14,563 bases of DNA from Nitrosomonas sp. (GTDB lineage Bacteria > Pseudomonadota > Gammaproteobacteria > Burkholderiales > Nitrosomonadaceae). Both the position numbers and the translations under genes were made by a program. The stretch spans positions 1 to 14,563 of the forward strand of contig JAJFJI010000252.1 in the NCBI GenBank assembly GCA_021774205.1. Direction: 5' to 3'. Below, piece by piece: positions 1 through 8,369 of this stretch (the first letter of the stretch is position 1; the number at the start of each line of letters is the position of its first letter). Under the pieces are notes generated by a model. That model had not been told where the DNA came from. It did no database searches and saw only the letters and a list, made by a program, of their open reading frames with translations.

Positions 1-20
1 TCTACTATGCCAATTCACAC

Positions 21-1334
21 ATGAAGCGGTTCCTCAAATACAGCCTGTTGACAGTATCACTCACGGCGGTCCTGATAACCGGACTGATCATTTTTTTCTG
101 GGATCTAAACAATTACAAGCCATTAATTACTCAGTATGTCAAAAAAGAAATGCATCGTGAACTGAAATTCGATGGTGACATCTCATTTACTGTGTTTCCA
201 AGATTAGGAATCCGCTTGGAACATTTCTCATTAAGCGAATACAAATCCAGCAAGAAATTCGTCACCGCCGAGCATATTCACCTCACTTTACCACTAAAGC
301 CATTACTTAAAAATCGACTGGTTATTGATGAAATCATTGTAATAGGACTTAAAGCGACATTGGTTCGTTTTCCGGATGGCCGCACAAATATCGATGATCT
401 GTGGACCGCTGATAAAAAAACAACCGCATTTGATTTTGGTCATGTACGAATCGAAGATGCGGCATTGGTTTTACATGACGCAATGAACAAAAAACAAGTG
501 ATATTAAGAGACATGACGCTTGCTACCCGCAAAATTACCAACGCATCGCTTGATAAACTGACATTAAAAACCACTGGCACTATGGTAAATCTTGCTAGTA
601 AAGATAAACAAAACTTTGCAACCAGGCTCAACGTACCGAATCTACAATTCGACAATAATAGCATCGCAAGTAACCATGTTAATTTAGCAATAACCATTGC
701 CAATCCTGCTAACAAAATTGCTGGTATATTTTCTTTATCCAATATAACAGCAACCACAAACCGCTTTAATAGTGACGTCATGACGGTTAAATTAGCAGCC
801 AAAAAAGACGCACAAACGGTCAGAATTCACTTAAAAAGTTCACTCACCGGGAATCCGGAAACCCAAAAATTCTATTTGCCCGATTTGAAGGTCCATTTCA
901 CTGCCATTACACCTGACTTACCCAACCAACTAATACGCGGCAATCTAACCGGAAAAATTTTTGTCGCAGGCCTGTCAGAACGTTTTAAAGCAAATTTAGC
1001 AGGAAACCTTGAAGACGGCCATATTCAGGCAACATTCAACCTGTCAAATTTTAACGATCCAACCGTTAATTTTGATATAGCAATTGATAAGCTAAATATT
1101 GATCGATGGTTATCACACGCTAAGAAAAAAAATAGGCAGCACATAGAAACGCAACTTCTGGAGGAGGCAATTGATTTTTCTTTATTAGCAGAATTAAATG
1201 CAAATGGTTCGATTCATGTCGGCAGGGTGCAATCGGCAGATGTAACATTATCGGATATAAAATTTAAAATTAAGTCTGGCCATAACAAGCGGAATTCCGC
1301 AGCAACCCAACTAGATAATTCTTCTGTAAAGTAA
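21..1334 (+). CDS. AsmA-family envelope protein, C-terminally short
   Basis: AsmA-family proteins are inner-membrane-anchored periplasmic proteins linked to outer-membrane assembly and lipid homeostasis. The N-terminus (residues about 7-27) is one hydrophobic anchor after a basic MKR start. It is followed by the family's typical N-terminal signature: DLNNYKPLI near 28-36, then a GDISFTVFPRLGIRLEHFSL block around 52-71. The rest is beta-rich, consistent with the repeating-groove fold. The product is 437 residues; E. coli AsmA is 617. The reading stops just after a TLSDIKFKIKSG segment, which in longer members is followed by a conserved C-terminal domain, so that domain seems to be missing. No Shine-Dalgarno is visible in the 20 bases upstream. 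The gene ends 3 bp before mutY and is probably co-transcribed with it. Family assignment is confident; the exact substrate and symbol are not. Confidence 0.85.
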   Translation: MKRFLKYSLLTVSLTAVLITGLIIFFWDLNNYKPLITQYVKKEMHRELKFDGDISFTVFPRLGIRLEHFSLSEYKSSKKFVTAEHIHLTLPLKPLLKNRLVIDEIIVIGLKATLVRFPDGRTNIDDLWTADKKTTAFDFGHVRIEDAALVLHDAMNKKQVILRDMTLATRKITNASLDKLTLKTTGTMVNLASKDKQNFATRLNVPNLQFDNNSIASNHVNLAITIANPANKIAGIFSLSNITATTNRFNSDVMTVKLAAKKDAQTVRIHLKSSLTGNPETQKFYLPDLKVHFTAITPDLPNQLIRGNLTGKIFVAGLSERFKANLAGNLEDGHIQATFNLSNFNDPTVNFDIAIDKLNIDRWLSHAKKKNRQHIETQLLEEAIDFSLLAELNANGSIHVGRVQSADVTLSDIKFKIKSGHNKRNSAATQLDNSSVK

Positions 1335-1337
1335 CTG

Positions 1338-2411
1338 ATGCCTAATTTTTCGGCTAAATTGATTCGCTGGCATAAGCATCATGGTCGCCACCATCTTCCA
1401 TGGCAAGGGACACGTGATCCTTATGCAATTTGGTTATCTGAAATTATGCTGCAGCAAACCCAAGTAACAACGGTTACGCCCTATTACCAGCGTTTTATGC
1501 AACGTTTTCCAAATATTAAAAGTCTTGCATTGGGTCCGCTTGACGACATCCTGACATTATGGAGCGGTCTCGGTTATTATGCTCGCGCCAGATATTTGCA
1601 TCAATCAGCACAGTTAATTATAAAAAATTATGATGGCAAATTTCCCCGGCAACTGGATTTGATCCAACAATTTCCTGGGATCGGACGTTCCACGGCTGCC
1701 GCCATTGCTGTATTTGCATTTGGTGAACGATGCGCAATACTTGACGGCAACGTCAAACGGGTTTTCACTCGCCACTTTGGCATTGAAGGGTATCCGGGTA
1801 ACCAAAAAATACAGAACCAGTTATGGGAAAAAGCGATTGCGTTACTACCAGATAAAAATGCCAAGAATAATATCGAAACTTATACCCAAGCATTGATGGA
1901 CTTAGGTGCACTTGTTTGTAAACGCAGCAAACCCAATTGCATGATCTGTCCGCTACAACAGAGTTGCACGGCATTAAGGGAGAATCGCGTAAACAAATTA
2001 CCAACAATCAAACCTCGCAGACCGTTACCTGAAAAAGAAACCGTTTTCCTGATACTAACGAATCAAAAAAAAATTTTTCTGGAAAAACGTCCCACGCCTG
2101 GTATTTGGGGTGGATTATGGTGCCCACCAGAAATGACAACAAATGAAAATGCTACGACCTATTGTTCCCAGCATTATAATCTAACGATAAAGCCCATGAG
2201 CGACATGCCACCATTGAACCATTCTTTTACACACTTTAAGCTACGAATTCATCCGAAATTGTTGAAAGTGAGCGCTCAGATTGATTCAAAGAAAAATAAA
2301 GCAATATGGCTAACACTGGATGAGGCACTTGCAACCGCTATTCCTACCCCGGTGAGAAAACTATTGAAACAGATCGAGTCTAACCCAACATTTACATCAA
2401 AAAATGGATGA
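1338..2411 (+). CDS. mutY: Adenine-DNA glycosylase MutY
   Basis: MutY removes adenine mispaired with 8-oxoguanine and so prevents G:C to T:A transversions. The 357-residue product shows the whole family plan. The catalytic Glu lies in WLSEIMLQQTQV (E35). A helix-hairpin-helix, FPGIGRSTAAAIA (112-124), precedes the catalytic Asp in ILDGNVKRV (D136). The [4Fe-4S] ligands are C194, C201, C204 and C210 (spacing C-x6-C-x2-C-x5-C). The C-terminal part from about 225 has the NUDIX-like 8-oxoG recognition domain, with EKRPTPGIWGGLWCPPE and NHSFTHFKLRIHP visible. Length is normal. It starts 3 bp after the AsmA gene, and its end overlaps the next gene by 8 bp, implying translational coupling. No competing function is plausible. 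Confidence 0.97.
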   Translation: MPNFSAKLIRWHKHHGRHHLPWQGTRDPYAIWLSEIMLQQTQVTTVTPYYQRFMQRFPNIKSLALGPLDDILTLWSGLGYYARARYLHQSAQLIIKNYDGKFPRQLDLIQQFPGIGRSTAAAIAVFAFGERCAILDGNVKRVFTRHFGIEGYPGNQKIQNQLWEKAIALLPDKNAKNNIETYTQALMDLGALVCKRSKPNCMICPLQQSCTALRENRVNKLPTIKPRRPLPEKETVFLILTNQKKIFLEKRPTPGIWGGLWCPPEMTTNENATTYCSQHYNLTIKPMSDMPPLNHSFTHFKLRIHPKLLKVSAQIDSKKNKAIWLTLDEALATAIPTPVRKLLKQIESNPTFTSKNG

Positions 2412-3030
2412 TTGGCAAAAATGGAGAAAGCTTCAACGTGCCAACTTAGTCGCACGCAGAGAAGCAATAGCTGAAAAAGATCGTATCTTCTGGAGCGCAG
2501 CAATTACTTTGTTACTCCAGCAAGGATTTACTATCCTTAAAAAGAAGATCATCGGTTCTTACCATCCAATTCGTGGCGAATATGACCCGCGTCCGGTAAT
2601 GGACTATTTCGAAAAACATGGCGCCACACTTGCAATACCTGAGGTAACAAAAAAAGATGCGCCGCTATGTTTCCGGAAGTGGTGGGGGAAGGCGCCCATG
2701 AAGAAAGGTGCCTATGGTATCCCTGTCCCAGATAATACCGAACAGGTTATCATTGATACCGCACTGATCCCAATGGTAGGCTTTGATCAACAAGGCTACC
2801 GACTTGGTTATGGCAGCGGCTATTATGACCGCACCCTGGCTTCATCTAATCCAAGCCCATTAGTCATTGGCATCGCTTTTGAAATGTTCCAGCTTGATAG
2901 TCTTCACCCTCAAGCACATGACATTCCAATGGATTTTATTATTACTGAAGCGGGTATTTATCAAACCATAGAGAATAAGCTTATTTCAATTTCTACTGAA
3001 GAATGCAAGGCTAAAAATAACTTAAGATAA
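2404..3030 (+). CDS. ygfA: 5-formyltetrahydrofolate cyclo-ligase
   Basis: This enzyme (also called Fau or MTHFS) uses ATP to convert 5-formyl-THF into 5,10-methenyl-THF, returning a storage or inhibitory folate to the one-carbon pool. Diagnostic features in the 208 residues are an N-terminal basic helix with ANLVARREAI, then SYHPIRGEYDP (52-62). The family hallmark GYRLGYGSGYYDRTL (131-145) provides the nucleotide and metal loop, followed by AHDIPMDFIITEAG (171-184). The ATG lies inside the last codons of mutY (8-bp overlap), so its translation is probably coupled to mutY. The neighbour often found beside this gene elsewhere, 6S RNA, is not next to it. The stop lies 3 bp from the end of the convergent ubiX gene. 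Confidence 0.95.
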   Translation: MDDWQKWRKLQRANLVARREAIAEKDRIFWSAAITLLLQQGFTILKKKIIGSYHPIRGEYDPRPVMDYFEKHGATLAIPEVTKKDAPLCFRKWWGKAPMKKGAYGIPVPDNTEQVIIDTALIPMVGFDQQGYRLGYGSGYYDRTLASSNPSPLVIGIAFEMFQLDSLHPQAHDIPMDFIITEAGIYQTIENKLISISTEECKAKNNLR

Positions 3031-3033
3031 TCT

Positions 3034-3651
3034 TTAGCTTTCCGCCCCCCATCGCGGCATTAACTTATGTGCAACGCCTAAATGGTCAAGTATACGTGCC
3101 ACGACAAAGTCAACCATATCCTGTACATTCTCTGGGTGATGATAAAAACCAGGATTGGCAGGCATGATTACTACCCCGTTGCGTGCCAGCTTTAACATAT
3201 TTTCCAAATGGGTTGTGGAAAAAGGCATTTCTCGTGGGACCAGAATCAGTTGACGATTTTCTTTTAACATAACATCAGCCGCTCGCCCAATTAGTTTCTG
3301 GCTCATTCCGCTTGCGATTTCTGCCACCGTCCCCATCGTACAGGGGCAAATCACCATCGAATCGGCCGGATTAGAACCGGAAGCTATGGGTGCAAACCAT
3401 TCTTCCCGCCCAAAGACTCGTAACTGCCCTTCCTTTGCATTAAAATGACAACTAAAAAATTCTTCCGCTTCTTTGGCACGTGATGGCAAAGCTAACTTCA
3501 TTTCCTGCTGCGCAACAATTTGCGCCACTTGGGAGTACAGAAGAAAAACACTAACACCTTCAGCAAGTAACATTTCCAGCAAACGTATGCCATAAGGCAT
3601 CCCAGATGCACCAGTGTATGCGAGTGTAATGGTTTTTTGAGCTAACTTCAT
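3034..3651 (-). CDS. ubiX: Flavin prenyltransferase UbiX
   Basis: UbiX prenylates FMN to make prenyl-FMN, the cofactor of UbiD-type decarboxylases, here presumably for ubiquinone synthesis. From the ATG at 3651 the protein is 205 residues. It opens with ITLAYTGASGMPYGIRLLE, the flavin-binding Rossmann start. It then has ICPCTMGTVAEIASGMSQKL, a RAADVMLKENRQLILVPRE block (prenyl-phosphate and FMN contacts) and PANPGFYHHPE. The frame stays open to a TTG at 3660, giving three more residues (MLA). I prefer the ATG because family members start a few residues before this beta strand; neither start has a clear Shine-Dalgarno. It is the last gene of the minus-strand operon, 46 bp after hprK. The related Pad1-type phenolic-acid partner protein is possible but less likely, as no UbiD-like gene is adjacent. 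Confidence 0.93.
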   Translation of the reverse strand: MKLAQKTITLAYTGASGMPYGIRLLEMLLAEGVSVFLLYSQVAQIVAQQEMKLALPSRAKEAEEFFSCHFNAKEGQLRVFGREEWFAPIASGSNPADSMVICPCTMGTVAEIASGMSQKLIGRAADVMLKENRQLILVPREMPFSTTHLENMLKLARNGVVIMPANPGFYHHPENVQDMVDFVVARILDHLGVAHKLMPRWGAES

Positions 3652-3697
3652 CGCAAGCAATTTGACAGCTTAAACTATTAGTCTGCCATACATCACT

Positions 3698-4660
3698 TCA
3701 GAAATTATCGTCTGATTGATTACCACTTTGCTCCAATTCTAGCTGTTGCCGGTTAATAAATTCCTGAGTACTATCAATACCACGTAACTGTAAAATATAA
3801 TTACGAACGGCTGCTTCTACTAGCACAGCTAGGTTACGTCCAGCGGCAACAGGAATAATAACCTTGCGAATATCAACATTCATGATATTTTCATTGAGAT
3901 GGCTGATTGGCAAACGATCTGACGAATTGGCATCTGTCCCATTGAATTTTTGCAAGTGTACGATAAGCTTCATGTTTTTGCGCCGCCGTACTGCAGTTTC
4001 ACCAAATATAGTACGAATATCTAACACACCTAGCCCACGCACTTCAAGAAAATTCTGTAACATGGGCGGACAATTTCCTTCCAATGTTTCTGGTGCAATA
4101 CGGCGAAGTTCCACCACATCATCCGCCACCAACCCATGCCCCCGGCTAATCAGCTCCAACGCTAACTCACTTTTACCGACACCACTTTCCCCGGTAATCA
4201 ACACACCCAATCCCAATACATCCAACAATACGCCATGTAGGCAGCTGGATGTTGCCAGCACACGTCCCAGATATGAGCGCAGTCGCCAGATGACTTCGAG
4301 GCTGGGATATGGAGAACGAAATATTGGCGTGTTTGTCGCACTAGCCATTGCATGGATAAAAGCTGGCACTTCCGCATTATCCGCAACAATCATGCATACG
4401 ATATTACTTTGAGTGAGCTGTTTTTTTTTGTTTTCAAGCCCTGCGGGCTCTAATTGTTTAAGATAACCAATTTCAGCATGGCTTAATACCTGTATCCAGT
4501 TTGGGTGGATAAAATTAAGATGGCCGATGATTCCTTGGGTCGATTGCGCGATAATATCATTATTAAGAAATTTTTTTTCGTCACCGCTCCCTGTTTCCCA
4601 ACTTAAATCTAGTTTATCCTTTTGATCTTCAAATAAACGTTTAATACTAATTTGGGACAT
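3698..4660 (-). CDS. hprK: HPr kinase/phosphorylase
   Basis: HprK phosphorylates and dephosphorylates a serine of the phosphocarrier HPr, tuning PTS signalling. From the ATG at 4660 it has 320 residues. The N-terminal domain is followed by the catalytic core: LHGVLLDVLGLGVLITGESG with catalytic-type H142, the P-loop GESGVGKS (157-164), VADDVVEL (178-185), the family signature LEVRGLGVLDIRTIFG (205-220) and PVAAGRNLAVLVEAAVRN (270-287). The frame extends upstream to a TTG at 4678 (six more residues), but the ATG matches the family start and limits overlap with ptsN to 14 bp. The ptsN-hprK overlap suggests coupled translation. Neither HPr nor enzyme I is encoded in the window, so the partner must lie elsewhere. 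In many betaproteobacteria rapZ follows hprK; here ubiX does. Confidence 0.96.
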   Translation of the reverse strand: MSQISIKRLFEDQKDKLDLSWETGSGDEKKFLNNDIIAQSTQGIIGHLNFIHPNWIQVLSHAEIGYLKQLEPAGLENKKKQLTQSNIVCMIVADNAEVPAFIHAMASATNTPIFRSPYPSLEVIWRLRSYLGRVLATSSCLHGVLLDVLGLGVLITGESGVGKSELALELISRGHGLVADDVVELRRIAPETLEGNCPPMLQNFLEVRGLGVLDIRTIFGETAVRRRKNMKLIVHLQKFNGTDANSSDRLPISHLNENIMNVDIRKVIIPVAAGRNLAVLVEAAVRNYILQLRGIDSTQEFINRQQLELEQSGNQSDDNF

Positions 4661-5114
4661 TTGATGTCCAGTCTTCAATCAACTGGTGAATCTCAGTTGC
4701 ATCTTTGCTACGTAACAAGCTTTCTCGGAATTTCTTATCACTAAACATTTGGGCCAGCTCGCTCAGAATTTGCAAATGTTTGTCAGTGGCCTTTTCTGGT
4801 ACTAATAAAATACACGCGAGATTGACTGGCTGCCCATCCGGCGCATCAAACGGGATTGCTTCTTTCATTCGAATCAATGCAGCAACTGCTTCACGCAAGC
4901 CTTTTATCCTGCCATGTGGTATTGCTACACCCTGGCCCAAACCGGTTGACCCAAGTTTTTCCCGAGCAAACAAGCTATCAAAAACTTGGCTACGCGCAAT
5001 ATGCTGCGTATTTTCGAATAACAACCCTGCTTGCTCAAAAACACGTTTCTTACTGGCAACATCTAGATCAACAATGACATTTGACGGTGGTAATAATTGT
5101 GAAATAAGGTTCAT
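4647..5114 (-). CDS. ptsN: Nitrogen-PTS regulatory protein EIIA(Ntr)
   Basis: EIIA(Ntr) is the terminal phosphoacceptor of the nitrogen PTS, a regulatory rather than sugar-transport system that links carbon/nitrogen status and potassium balance to gene expression. The 155 residues match the PTS EIIA type-2 (fructose/mannitol-like) fold at usual length. The phosphorylated histidine is H67 in TGLGQGVAIPHGRIKGL. LACILLVPEKATDKHLQILSELAQMFSD in the second half is also family-typical. It sits between hpf (44 bp upstream) and hprK (14-bp overlap), the standard cluster next to rpoN. No Shine-Dalgarno is visible before its ATG; the leader is a run of A/T. Confidence 0.96.
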   Translation of the reverse strand: MNLISQLLPPSNVIVDLDVASKKRVFEQAGLLFENTQHIARSQVFDSLFAREKLGSTGLGQGVAIPHGRIKGLREAVAALIRMKEAIPFDAPDGQPVNLACILLVPEKATDKHLQILSELAQMFSDKKFRESLLRSKDATEIHQLIEDWTSNVPN

Positions 5115-5158
5115 AAAAAAATAATTTTAAGCTAATAAGTAACCGTAAAATAGAGCGA

Positions 5159-5491
5159 TTATTCAGGTTGATTAAATTCTTGGGTTTTTAGCGAACCTTG
5201 ATTACGACGCTCAAGATTTTTTTCCTTATGCTTAAGAATTTGCCGATCAAGTTTATCAATCAGACTGTCAATAGAAGCATACATATTTTCACCATCCGCC
5301 TCGACAAAAATATCTTTCCCTTTAACATGCACGTTTGCTTCCGCTTTTTGTTTATGTTTTTCAACTGAAAGAATCACGCTGACATCAATAACATGATCGA
5401 AATGGCGCGTAATTTTATTTATCTTAGAAGTCACATAGTCACGCATTGCGGAAGTGATTTCCACATGATTACCGGTAAGGTTAAGATTCAT
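5159..5491 (-). CDS. hpf: Ribosome hibernation promoting factor, short form
   Basis: HPF binds the 30S decoding region in stationary phase and promotes inactive 100S ribosome dimers. The 110-residue protein begins MNLNLTGNHVEITSAMRDYV and carries the basic beta-alpha-beta-alpha core through ILSVEKHKQKAEANVHVKGK, DIFVEADGENMYASIDSLID and KLDRQILKHKEK. There is no C-terminal dimerisation domain, so it is the short HPF (YhbH) class rather than long HPF. The last 15-20 residues form a polar tail beyond the core. It lies 19 bp after rpoN, its usual partner, and has the best ribosome-binding site of the whole operon, suggesting it is translated more strongly than its neighbours. Confidence 0.95.
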   Translation of the reverse strand: MNLNLTGNHVEITSAMRDYVTSKINKITRHFDHVIDVSVILSVEKHKQKAEANVHVKGKDIFVEADGENMYASIDSLIDKLDRQILKHKEKNLERRNQGSLKTQEFNQPE

Positions 5492-5496
5492 CTTGT

Positions 5497-5502
5497 CTCC
5501 TT
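5497..5502 (-). promoter_or_regulatory. Strong Shine-Dalgarno for hpf
   Basis: On the minus strand the spacer reads AAGGAG followed by ACAAG and the ATG at 5491, a near-perfect anti-16S match at ideal spacing. Most other genes in this window lack a recognisable Shine-Dalgarno, so this site stands out and supports high translation of hpf within the operon. Confidence 0.85.
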
Positions 5503-5510
5503 GATTCTAG

Positions 5511-6977
5511 TTAAAATGATTTTCGAAGATTAGCCGGTGGAATTTGCATTAATTCCCGATATTTGGCTACGGTACGACGAGCCACTACAATTCCTTGCTT
5601 TTCAAGGAGTTCAGACATTTTGCTATCACTGAGTGGTTTTTTAATATTCTCCCCTTGAACGAGCTGCTTGATCAAAGCTCGGATTGCGGTAGCAGAACAA
5701 GCACCACCGGAATCGGTTGCAACATGACTCCCAAAAAAGTATCTAAGTTCAAAAATACCGCGCGGTGTTCGCATAAATTTCTGAGCCGTCACACGTGACA
5801 CCGTCGACTCATGTAATTCCAATATTTCAGCAATTTCTCGTAATACTAGTGGGCGCATAGCAATCTCTCCGTGTTCAAAGAATTGCCGCTGACGCCCAAC
5901 AATCGCGCTGGATACCCTCAGAATCGTATTGGCGCGTTGGTGTATATTCTTGATTAGCCATTTGGCCTCATTTAATTGACCAGAAAGCCGACGCGCCGAG
6001 TCATCTCGATTACCTCTCAAAATATCAGCATACAAACGATTAATACTGAGACGGGGCATTGCTTCGGGATTAAGATTTACGACCCACTCGTCACTAATCT
6101 TTGTTACGACAACATCTGGCACAATATAACGCGCGGTTGAACCGCTAAATACTGCACCTGGTTTGGGATCTAGACTTACAATAAGAGAATGAATAGACCG
6201 CATTTTGTCATCATCACAGCCTAATAATTTCTTAATTTGAACAAAATCATGGGAAGCCAATCTATCAAGATGGTCATTGACCAGCAATAATGCCTGGTCA
6301 CGATAAGGTGTCTCTTCCGGTAACGCCCGCAATTGTATTGCCAGGCATTCTTTTAAATCACGTGCACCAACGCCAGGTGGATCTAGAAGTTGCAGATGAG
6401 CCAGCGCAGCTTGCAGATTATTCATTCCTATTTCAAGTTCTAGCGGTAACAGATCAATCAACTCGTTTAGATCCTGCTTAAGATAACCATTATCATCCAG
6501 ACTATCAATTAACAGCCCCACAATTTTTTTTTCGCGCTCATTAACCTGACTAAGACTAATCTGTAAATTGAGATGCTCCCGTAAATTAAGCGGGTTTGCT
6601 GCTAACGGAATGTCATCATTATCTTCGTCAGTATTTTCACGGCCACCGCGATAAAAATCATATGCCTGAGAATCATCAGATACACGATTCTGATCTATTT
6701 CCGTTGCGCCAACATTTTCAACTGTAGGTGCCGCTGGCGCAGATTCCTTCTCAGAATCCGACAAGCCTGAAGAGACCGGTTCCACTTGATCCTCAGCGCT
6801 CACATCCCAGTCATTACTACTATCCCCCAGCTCCAACATGGGATTCTCTTGCACAATACGTTCTATTTCCTGACTCAACTCATACGTCGACAGCTGCAAC
6901 AATCGGATAGATTGCTGCAGCTGTGGCGTCAAGCTCAACTGTTGAGATACTTTTAGCTGGAGTGTTTGTTTCATCAT
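5511..6977 (-). CDS. rpoN: RNA polymerase sigma-54 factor RpoN
   Basis: Sigma-54 directs RNA polymerase to -24/-12 promoters that need an AAA+ activator. The 488 residues show all regions in order. Region I (1-50) is glutamine/leucine-rich, with LTPQLQQSIRLLQLSTYEL. Region II, an acidic low-complexity linker, covers about 50-125 and includes ENTDEDNDD. The core-binding domain follows. The helix-turn-helix at about 380-407 has REIAEILELHESTVSRVTAQ, and the RpoN box ARRTVAKYRE lies at 466-475. Two adjacent ATG codons begin the frame (MMKQ); either may be used. It lies 51 bp after lptB and 19 bp before hpf, the common proteobacterial arrangement. I found no convincing -24/-12 promoter in the window's spacers, so local self-regulation is not supported. 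Confidence 0.98.
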   Translation of the reverse strand: MMKQTLQLKVSQQLSLTPQLQQSIRLLQLSTYELSQEIERIVQENPMLELGDSSNDWDVSAEDQVEPVSSGLSDSEKESAPAAPTVENVGATEIDQNRVSDDSQAYDFYRGGRENTDEDNDDIPLAANPLNLREHLNLQISLSQVNEREKKIVGLLIDSLDDNGYLKQDLNELIDLLPLELEIGMNNLQAALAHLQLLDPPGVGARDLKECLAIQLRALPEETPYRDQALLLVNDHLDRLASHDFVQIKKLLGCDDDKMRSIHSLIVSLDPKPGAVFSGSTARYIVPDVVVTKISDEWVVNLNPEAMPRLSINRLYADILRGNRDDSARRLSGQLNEAKWLIKNIHQRANTILRVSSAIVGRQRQFFEHGEIAMRPLVLREIAEILELHESTVSRVTAQKFMRTPRGIFELRYFFGSHVATDSGGACSATAIRALIKQLVQGENIKKPLSDSKMSELLEKQGIVVARRTVAKYRELMQIPPANLRKSF

Positions 6978-7028
6978 TCTTAGAAAACAACAATCAGCAG
7001 AAGCCGGATGAATTTTGAACGATTATCC

Positions 7029-7751
7029 TCACAATCGGAAATGCTCTCCCAAATATACTTTTCTAACGGCATCATTATAAATTATTTCATCCGGTTTGCC
7101 GTCAGCTAGTACATTTCCTTCACTAATAATATAGGCCCTATCACATATTCCCAATGTCTCCCGAACATTATGATCGGTAATAAGCACACCAATACCGTTT
7201 TCCTTGAGGTAACTGATAACACGTTGTATATCTATCACGGCAATCGGGTCGACACCTGCAAACGGTTCATCTAAAAGAATAAAACGTGGTTGTGAAGCTA
7301 ATGCCCGCGCAATCTCCACGCGACGGCGCTCACCACCCGATAGACTAATCGCTGGATTGGCGCGTAAATGACTGATATGAAGATCATGCAACAAATAATC
7401 CAAATGTTGTTGTCTTTCGGCATAATCGAAGTTTTGCAACTCAAGCACCGCAAGTATATTATCCTCCACAGAAAGACGCCGAAAAACTGATGCTTCCTGA
7501 GGCAGGTAACTTAAACCTAGCCGTGCACGTTGATGAATCGGTAACTGACTCAAATCACAGTCGTCCAGAAATATATTGCCCCCATTTAATGGGACTAACC
7601 CGACCACCATATAAAAACAAGTGGTCTTTCCGGCGCCATTTGGCCCTAACAATCCAACAACTTCCCCGCTGTCAAGCGAAAAAGATACATCATGCACTAC
7701 GGTACGGGATTTGTAACGTTTATTCAAATTGCTGGCGCTAAGCTTGCTCAT
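7029..7751 (-). CDS. lptB: LPS export ABC transporter ATPase LptB
   Basis: LptB is the cytoplasmic ATPase of the LptB2FGC complex that extracts lipopolysaccharide from the inner membrane. The 240 residues carry Walker A GPNGAGKT (36-43), a Q-loop in SYLPQEASVFRRLSVEDN (81-98), the ABC signature LSGGERRR (137-144), Walker B ILLDEPFAGVDP (158-169) with catalytic E162, and the switch histidine in TDHNVRET (H194). Length and motif spacing match E. coli LptB. It follows lptA by 42 bp; that spacer can form a small AATAAT/ATTATT stem. LptF and LptG are not encoded here. Confidence 0.97.
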   Translation of the reverse strand: MSKLSASNLNKRYKSRTVVHDVSFSLDSGEVVGLLGPNGAGKTTCFYMVVGLVPLNGGNIFLDDCDLSQLPIHQRARLGLSYLPQEASVFRRLSVEDNILAVLELQNFDYAERQQHLDYLLHDLHISHLRANPAISLSGGERRRVEIARALASQPRFILLDEPFAGVDPIAVIDIQRVISYLKENGIGVLITDHNVRETLGICDRAYIISEGNVLADGKPDEIIYNDAVRKVYLGEHFRL

Positions 7752-7793
7752 TTTGGGATTAATAATCCAACTATTATTAGCAATTTTATATTG

Positions 7794-8345
7794 CTATGGC
7801 ATCACTGAATCCGGTTCGTCTGATTTTTTCTTTGGCTGAATCACTACTCGCACCCGACTATCCGGACCAGTTTCGTCACCTCGCTCTTTACTACCGATTA
7901 CCTGAAAAAATTCGCTGGTAGTATTATAGGAAATATAATCTCCCTGCACTTCATCCTCTCCTCGTTTTAGACGCCCCTCCCGAAACAATTCGATCTTATC
8001 CGCATTGTTATCAAACTCTACTCGCCGACTCCAACCCTCAATATACTCATCCAATCCTTCCCGTTTTTGTCGAAAACTAACTAAATTTCCCAATGCAGTC
8101 ACATACCGAAGCCCATCAATATCTTCCTTTAAAATCACTTTTTCCGCGCGAATAATAAGTGTTCCCTGCGTAAGTTTGACATTGCCTGTAAATATACTCA
8201 CCCGATTTGCATCTTTACGTTGGACGTCTTCCACCGTTGCTCGATCCGCCTCTATATGAATCGGCTTGTCACGATCGGCCCGTTCAGCCAAAGCAATATT
8301 GGTTAACACCAGGCCAAACAATATCGCAACCACCTGCAATCTCAT
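7794..8345 (-). CDS. lptA: LPS transport periplasmic bridge protein LptA
   Basis: LptA forms the beta-jellyroll bridge that carries LPS across the periplasm from LptC to LptD. The 183-residue product starts with a classical signal peptide (hydrophobic about 4-18) and a likely cleavage after ALA at residue 20. The mature part has the OstA-like beta repeats: IHIEADRATVEDV, VSIFTGNVKLTQGTLIIRA, RYVTALGNLVSF and VQGDYISYNTTSEFFQVIG. The C-terminus is lysine-rich and polar. It lies 24 bp after lptC and is followed by lptB, the standard lptCAB order, which makes the assignment firm. Confidence 0.95.
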   Translation of the reverse strand: MRLQVVAILFGLVLTNIALAERADRDKPIHIEADRATVEDVQRKDANRVSIFTGNVKLTQGTLIIRAEKVILKEDIDGLRYVTALGNLVSFRQKREGLDEYIEGWSRRVEFDNNADKIELFREGRLKRGEDEVQGDYISYNTTSEFFQVIGSKERGDETGPDSRVRVVIQPKKKSDEPDSVMP

Positions 8346-8369
8346 AGGTATGTGAAAATAGGATGGATG

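Noticed and set aside
1..24. Possible tail of an upstream gene ending at TGA 22-24, overlapping the AsmA ATG as ATGA
   Set aside because: The frame reads STMPIHT then stop, which is compatible with a coupled upstream gene, but seven codons are too few to support a call.
440..802. 120-codon antisense ORF opposite the AsmA gene
   Set aside because: Shadow of a real coding frame; no ribosome-binding site, no recognisable motif.
2411..3034. 6S RNA next to the cyclo-ligase gene
   Set aside because: In many proteobacteria ssrS lies beside this gene, but here both flanks are occupied by coding sequence with no space for it.
3864..4412. 182-codon antisense ORF opposite hprK
   Set aside because: hprK is unmistakable on the other strand; the antisense translation has no domain features and is a codon-bias shadow.
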